Shown: positions 58,481 to 64,000 of the stretch, piece after piece
Position numbering within the stretch: position 1 is the first letter of the stretch
How the letters are laid out: each line of letters begins with the position of its first letter
Source: Sabellastarte sp. h YS-2021
Taxonomy: Eukaryota; Annelida; Polychaeta; Sabellida; Sabellidae
Assembly (NCBI GenBank): GCA_964017235.1
Contig: OZ024929.1
Span: 164,719,609 to 164,783,608, forward strand
Reading direction: 5' to 3'
DNA length: 64,000 nucleotides
The notes under the pieces: model-generated
What the model was told of the DNA's origin: nothing
Seen by the model: only the letters and a program-made list of their open reading frames with translations
The model's database searches: none
Translations under genes and position numbers: made by a program

Positions 58481-60340
58481 TATAATACAGTTTAAGACTT
58501 GTCACACTAAGCATTTCCAAATAACAGGGCAAAATACAGAAAAAAATGTCAAAAAAGGTCACTTGGGCAAGTGTCTATGGCCCTCATACACAGGTTAAAT
58601 GTCTACTAAAAGCCTTGATTTTCGGCACATGTGAAAAGGACATAATAATGCATTCCCAGATGGGATTTCAGCTCAATCAATCACATAGTTTAACAGTCAC
58701 AGGGCTTAAAGGTGGCAAAAATATTGGGTCTCTGTGGGCCTTTTAGAGATCTCGATGTGGTTTTCAAATTAAAGCATCAGACTTAAAATCTGCTACATAC
58801 TAAGACTACACATAGAATATGTATCTAATAATAAAGTTTGAAACTTCTCAGACTCACCATTTCCAAGTTACAGAGCAAAATATGTGAAAAATGTCTTAAA
58901 ACGGTCACTCAGGTGGGTGTTTAAGGTCCTCATACACAGTTTAAATGTCTACTTGAAGCCTTGATTTTTGGCACATGTAAAAAGAACATAATAATGTATT
59001 CCCAGATGAGATTTCAGCTCTATCAGTCACATAGTTTAACAGTCATGGGCCTTAAAACTGGCAAAAAGTCCAAATAGTGGGTCTCTATGGGGCCTTTTAG
59101 AGACCTAAATGTGGCCTTCAAATTAAAGCTTCAGACTTAAAATTTGTCACATACGAAGATTACACATAGAATATGTATCTAATACAGTTTGAAACTTCTC
59201 AGACTTACCATTTCCAAGTTACAGGGCAAAATATGTGAAAAATGTCTAAAAAGGGTCACTCGGGTGGGGATTTATGGTCCTCAAACACAGGTTAAATGTC
59301 TACTTAAAGCCTTGATTTTCGGCACATGTAAAAAGGACATAATAATGCATTCCCAGATGGGATTTCAGCTCCATCAATAACATAGTTTAACAGTCACAGG
59401 GCTTAAAGGTGGCAAAAAGTCCATATATTGGGTCTTTGGGAGCCCGTCAGAGACCTCAATTTGACCTTCAAATTAAAGCTTCAGACTTAAAATCTGTTAC
59501 ATACTAACATTACACATAGAATATATATCATACAGTTTGAAACTTCTCAAACTTACCATTTCCAAGTTACAGAGCAAAATATGTGAAAAATGTCTTAAAA
59601 AGGTCACTCGGGTGGGTGTTTATGGTCCTCATACATGGGCTAAATGTCTATTAAAGGCCTAAATTTTGGAGTACATACAAGAAAAACATATTGATATATT
59701 CTCAGATGATATTTCACTTAGATGAGAGACATAGTTTGAAAGCTACAGTGCTTGAAGATGGCAAAAAGTCCATAAATTGGGTCTCTGTGGGCAATTTTGA
59801 GATCTTAAGTCAGCCTAACAAGTAAACCTACAGCCTTTAAATTTTTCACAGACAAGGATTACATATAAGAGTTACATCTAGTGCAGTTTGAGACTCATCA
59901 GAATTACCACTTCCAAATTATAGGGCAAAATAAGTTAAAAATATAGGAAAAAAGTCCTAAGTGGGGTCTTTGTGGGCCTCAAAGACAATTTTCTCCTCAA
60001 CTTAAAGTCTTGATTTTCGGCACATGTACTAAGAATATATTAATGTGTTCTCAGGTAAAATTTGAGGCAGATAAGCCTCATAGTTTGTGACCTAGAGGGC
60101 TCTAAGTGGCCAAAAGTGCAATTTCTGACCTTAAGGTGGCCATAAGTTCTTTATTATTGGGAGTTTAAGGTCATCTTAAAATAGGGATCTTCCTTTGGGC
60201 ATCCTTAACATGTGTACCAAGTTTGAAAAAAAAATATTAATCCGTTTTCGAGTTATCGCGTCCACAAGGAAATTTCTACGGCGGCGGCGGCGCGACGGAC
60301 CTGAATCCAATATATCCCCGACTTTCGTCTGGGGATATAA
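58481..60340 (+). repeat. ~348-bp monomers and B-type 3' end of the composite
   Basis: Three and a half monomers like 53648-54507, then from about 59641 a segment nearly identical to the last ~700 bp of B1/B3, including the GGCGGCGGCGGCGCGACGGA patch and the terminal hairpin ending 60340. Confidence 0.88.
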
Positions 60341-61348
60341 TAACATACTAATATCTTCCCAGATATGATTTGAGCTCTATCAGTCACATAGTTTGACAGT
60401 CACAGGGCTTAAAAGTAGCAAAAAGTCCAAATATTGGGTCTTTGGGAGCCTTTTAGAGACCTCAATTTGACCTTCAAAATTAAAGCTTCAGACTTAAAAT
60501 CTGTTACATTGTAAGATTACACACAGATATATATCTAATACAGTTTGAAACTTCTCAGACTTACCATTTCCAAGTTACAGGGAAAAAGATGTGAAAAATG
60601 TCTTATAAGGGTCACTCGGGTGGGTGTTTATGGTCCTGATACACAGGTTAACTGTCTATTAAAGGCCTAAATGTTGGGGCACATATAAGAAAACACATAG
60701 ATATATTCCCAGATGATATTTAACTTAGATGAGAGACATAGTTTGAAAGCTACAGTGCTTGAAAGTGGCAAAAAGTGCATAAATTGGGTCTCTGTGGGCA
60801 CTTTTGAGACCTTAAGTCGACCCCTTTGGGTAAACCTACAGCCCTAAAATTTTCTACAGACAAGGATTACATATCAAAGTTATACCTAGTGCAGTTTGAG
60901 ACTCATCAGAATTACCACTTCCAAATTATAGGGCAAAATATGTGAAAAGTATAGCAAAAAATCCCTAAGTGGGGGTATTTATGGGCCTCAAACACAATTT
61001 TCTCCTCAACTTAAAGTCGTGATTTTCGGCACATGTACTAAGAACATATTAATGTGTTGTCAGGTAAAATTTCAGCCAGCTGACCATCATAGTTTGTGAC
61101 CTACAGGGCTCTAAGTGGCCAAAAGTGCAATTTCTGACCTTAAGGTGGCCATAAGTTCTTTTTTACTGGGAGTTTAAGGTCACCTTAAAATAGGGATCTT
61201 CCTTTGGGCACCCTTAACATGTGTACCAAGTTTGAAAAAAAATATTAATTTGTTTTTGAGTTATCGCGTCCACAAGGAAATTTCTACGGCGGCGGCGGCG
61301 CGACGGACCTGAATCCAATATATCCCCGACTTTCGTCTGGGGATATAA
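60341..61348 (+). repeat. Last monomers and 3' hairpin end of B2
   Basis: Resumes the monomer broken at 54507, then a diverged version of the B 3' region (TGTTGTCAGGTAAAATTTCA, ACGGCGGCGGCGGCGCGACG) and the hairpin ending at 61348. Confidence 0.85.
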
Positions 61349-61670
61349 TTACTCACCTAATCAAAATGAGTAAATGTGAATTATCTGTAAAAGTATTGCA
61401 GATAGCCAATTTTTCTCAAATAACTCATTCACCTACTTTTGGGAGAGCTTTCACTTGGTGAAGTTTCACACCCGTAGTTAATTATTCACCTACTCAAAAT
61501 GAGTAAATGCGAATTATCTCTACAAGTATTGCAAGATAGCCAGTATTTCTGAAATAACTCATTCACATACATTTTGGAGAGCTTTCAATTAGTGAATTTT
61601 CAGATCCGTAGCTAATTACTCAACTACTCAAAATGAATAACTGGCTATTATCACTAAAAGTATTGCAGAT
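61349..61670 (+). repeat. Satellite of A' between B2 and the hAT element
   Basis: Two to three ~132-bp monomers continuing the array interrupted at 44763. The last ends ...AGTATTGCAGAT at the hAT insertion, and the array resumes at 63262-63400. Confidence 0.85.
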
Positions 61671-63261
61671 TAGTGTTAGGAATCGGTCTAAAAAATCAGA
61701 ATCGATTAATCGGTAACTCTGAGCAATCGATTATCGATTATAATCGTTTTTCTGCTTGCTTTGTAAGAAAGACAGAATATTCTTTTTTACCAAATATAAT
61801 AACAGTAGTCTTCCGATAGGTCAGTGGTGAAAAAAATCTAGGTTATTTGTTTACATTTTGGGGTAGGGAAGGGGGTATGTTAGGAAACCAGTAGGTTGAA
61901 GAGTCAACAAGTATGTGTATCAGCAATAATATAATAATCTATTAAGATGGCCTTAACAGTTACAAAATAATATTTATTTTCATTCTCCCTTTTCATCAGC
62001 TAAATCATTTACAGTGTTTGAATGTAACATCAGCAGATTAGCAACCAATCATGCTTAAAATAAACAATATTTCAACCCTAGACTTTCTTCAAGTCCTTTT
62101 TTCTAAGGTATTATATGAGGACTGTATGACTTTATACTAGAATGTGGGGCTGACAAAAGTACTGTTTCAGCATAGAGAAGGATTTTTCCCTCCTTAAGTG
62201 GATGTATAATGTTTTCATCTATGTCAGATTTAGTGGGATGAGAAATACAAAGACTTGGTGCAAGTCTATTTCAACCCCTTTTGTTCAACATCACCATGTG
62301 GTACACCTGTGTTGTGAACTCAGGACACTTTGTATATATGCAACAAAGAAGAATAAAATATCTGCTTATCATTATCATATGTCAAGAACAGTGACTGCCA
62401 AGCAGCTTCTGAAAATTATCCTGAATAAAATGCTTCTTTGGGAACTAAACAATACATAGACATGTATTCATGGAAATTTCCTTCCATTTTTAACTCAGGA
62501 CACTTTTCAAAGACATGCTACTTTCATTAATCAAATGGAAGAGTGACTTTTATTGTTTTTGGTCAATATTGATGTTTTGTAATATATACTAGGTTATATG
62601 AAACAGTTTGGCACAAGTGAACATGTATTTCAGCATTGTCACTCAAGTTTATGTGTATTGGATGGGGTCTGGAAAATCTGACTCTTATCCTGAAAACAAT
62701 ATTCCATGAATTTCGTTTTTTAAGCAGATCTTCATGACCTATTCATTTCATATAGTTATAATTTCTTAGATACTGTAAAATTCTAAGTATGGCAATGTAG
62801 TAAACATTTTAGTTTTCTTATTCAACAAAATTTGTCAAAAATATTCATGGCAGACTGCTGAAGTATTACAGTAATGTGATCTCTCTCCACTTGATTTATG
62901 GCCAAGGTTATTATTCCCCATTTATAGGGAGTATACATGTTGTGTGTGAAGCAGTGAAAGTTAAATTTAATTTAGGTTGAACTTAGTTTATTGTATTAAA
63001 AGATCTTCTAAATACCTACAGAAATTTTGAGTTTTAGTTGTAATCAACAGGAAGTAGATACCAGTGAAAGAAACATGGCAGATAATGTAAACAAATGTTA
63101 TGAAAATAAAATGTTAAACATCTGTAGAAAAAGGGAAAATTAGGTGGTTTATAAGTCTTACTTTTGATTCACAATCGATTCTTAAAATGAGAATCGATTT
63201 TCTACATCGAAAGTTTTAAATAGACGATTAATCGATTTTCCGTCTAATCGTAGGACCACTA
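61671..63261. mobile_element. Non-autonomous hAT element (1591 bp)
   Basis: Perfect 8-bp duplication TTGCAGAT at 61663-61670 and 63262-63269. Ends are TAGTGTTAGGAATCG and, in reverse complement, TAGTGGTCCTACGAT: short imperfect TIRs with the TAGNG start usual for hAT elements. Both ends have subterminal CGATTAATCG / AATCGATT palindromes (about 61700-61750 and 63170-63245). The interior is AT-rich; its longest ORF, at 62202-62459, shows no transposase motif. Insertion into a satellite gives an unambiguous empty site. Confidence 0.88.
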
Positions 63262-63500
63262 TTGCAGATAGCCAATATTTCTCAAATAACTCATTCACCT
63301 ACATTTTGGAGAGCTTTCACATGCTAAATTTTTTTAATCAATTTTTTAAATAATTTTTAATGCATTAAAATTCATGAAATCATGCACTAAATCAATTATA
63401 ACTTGAAAAGTATTACATTTAGAGCACCTTGTTAAAATATGTTATCTTTAGTACATCTCATTTATATGGCGGGAGATAAATGCATGCGGCAGAATGCTTG
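63262..63500 (+). repeat. 5' end of A' (reverse)
   Basis: Last monomers, then TTTATATGGCGGGAGATAAA and the terminal AGAATGCTTG at 63500. Matches the 5' ends of A1 (10498-10530) and A2 (40030-40056). Confidence 0.8.
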
Positions 63501-64000
63501 TTATTAGTACTTCAGGTTTGGGATGTGAATACAACTTCAGGAAACCATGTGTCCTGAAATTTTGGGTTTGGTACTACTTGACCTTTGACCTTTCCTTCAG
63601 GGTCAAATTTGTAAATTTTAATTACTTAAATGTAGCTTTTATAAGCTACAAGCTTACCATGTGGGACTTAATGCTGTTCTCGGGTTGCCACACCCGGGGC
63701 CAACGTCTTAGAAAAAAAAGACAGTTCTTGTTAGCCACCGGATACACTGCTAGTTGTCGTCACGTGATAACCTCTGACCTCTCGCCCTACTTTCTCGTTG
63801 GCCACGCGAATTAGCAATGCTTTATTTTGCAAGGAATATTATTTCATTTTTACAAGGATATACTTATTGTTGGATATGGAAACTACACCAGTTTCTTTAT
63901 TTTATTGCATAGAATCACAATTCGATGCCTTTTCATAGTTCAGATAAGTATCTTTACTATATTTTACAACTGAAGTCCACTTCCGGATTCACGTAAAGCA
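63501..64000. other. Right edge of the window, unassigned
   Basis: An ORF of 106 codons (63494-63814) overlaps the A' end and has no recognised domain. Around 63580 there is a TGACCT-T-TGACCT direct repeat (a DR1-type motif). No gene is supported. Confidence 0.35.

Larger units (their letters stand above)
54508..60340 (+). mobile_element. Composite B unit: B3 + endonuclease segment + second B 3' end
   Basis: The satellite broken at 54507 (GGCACATATATAAA) resumes at 60341 (TAACATACTAATATCTTCCC), not at 56156. The unit inserted here therefore seems to run from the B start at 54508 to the second B hairpin end at 60340. Inside, the first hairpin end (56155) is followed by an endonuclease ORF, a unique 3' region, a B2-like region (58010-58480), ~348-bp monomers and a second terminal hairpin. 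This is what terminator read-through in rolling-circle transposition would give. Confidence 0.6.
44764..61348 (+). mobile_element. Family-B element B2, long form, carrying nested A3 and a composite B unit
   Basis: Starts CTAGATTGGGCC at 44764 and ends GTCTGGGGATATAA at 61348. Flanks TAGCTAA and TTACTCACC recreate an uninterrupted satellite phrase present at about 44226-44240, so the two ends belong to one insertion without target duplication. Its own sequence is 44764-46175, 53648-54507 and 60341-61348 (about 3.3 kb). The rest is later insertions. The first ~650 bp are close to B1/B3. 45420-46175 is AT-rich with one ~340-bp monomer. Confidence 0.8.
40941..63500 (-). mobile_element. Family-A element A' (reverse), split by B2 and a hAT element
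   Basis: Left part 40941-44763 starts inside the microsatellite (CTGTGTGTGCGTTAATTAGT), so the hairpin end is lost. The right part 61349-63500 ends with GGCGGGAGATAAATGCATGC and AGAATGCTTG, the 5' end of the family. The parts join across B2 as TAGCTAA/TTACTCACC, which is ordinary satellite sequence. Without insertions the element would be about 4.4 kb. Confidence 0.7.

Noticed and set aside
62202-62459. hAT transposase fragment
   Set aside because: No BED finger, DDE or dimerisation motif could be recognised, so the hAT element is called non-autonomous.

Overview
The window looks like AT-rich nuclear DNA of a marine invertebrate animal. The support is indirect: a DIRS-type tyrosine-recombinase retrotransposon, CR1/L2-type non-LTR elements, a tRNA-headed SINE with a 'GTTGAACGGGACGTAAAAC'-type tail, a hAT element and Helitron-like elements with satellite cores of the kind described in bivalves. 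Species and phylum cannot be fixed from the sequence. I see no convincing host protein-coding gene. Nearly all of the window is nested transposable elements and satellite DNA, and three in-frame TGA codons at expected Arg positions suggest CpG decay (CGA to TGA).

Left part (1-34.4 kb). After inverted repeats, a GGTCA-rich ~145-bp satellite and ~145-bp monomers (1-5.2 kb), a decayed DIRS-like retrotransposon runs left to right in three pieces. Gag-like ORF and start of the RT ORF: 5221-6877. RT, RNase H and the N-terminal half of the recombinase: 14249-15835. Catalytic half of the recombinase: 30237-30907. It is split by a near-full-length CR1/L2-like element (6878-~10497, minus strand), a Helitron-like satellite element of family A (A1, 10498-14021), and a 14.4-kb TIR transposon 'D' (15836-30236). 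D has 73-bp perfect TIRs starting AG, a 6-bp duplication ACCAAG, satellite-filled arms and a decayed gene with two PC4-like domains (28698-29288). Its termini and size resemble Maverick/Polinton elements, but I found no Polinton core gene.

Middle (30.9-40.9 kb). Two CR1/L2-like fragments, a second family-A element in reverse (34413-40056) with a 1648-bp family-B element inside it (36821-38468), and a SINE (40325-40540).

Right part (40.9-63.5 kb). One reversed family-A element (40941-63500) was invaded by a long family-B element (44764-61348) and a hAT element (61671-63261, TSD TTGCAGAT). The B element holds a family-A element (46176-53647, itself carrying a SINE) and a composite B unit (54508-60340) that carries an APE-type endonuclease ORF (56156-56711).

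Families A and B share one architecture: a short 5' motif repeated as one arm of a 3'-terminal hairpin, a tandem-repeat core, no target-site duplication, and insertion between A and T where an intact target site can be read elsewhere in the window. I read them as Helitron/Helentron-like non-autonomous elements whose cores are the source of the local satellites. The composite at 54508-60340 looks like read-through of a first 3' hairpin to a second one, capturing the endonuclease exon.
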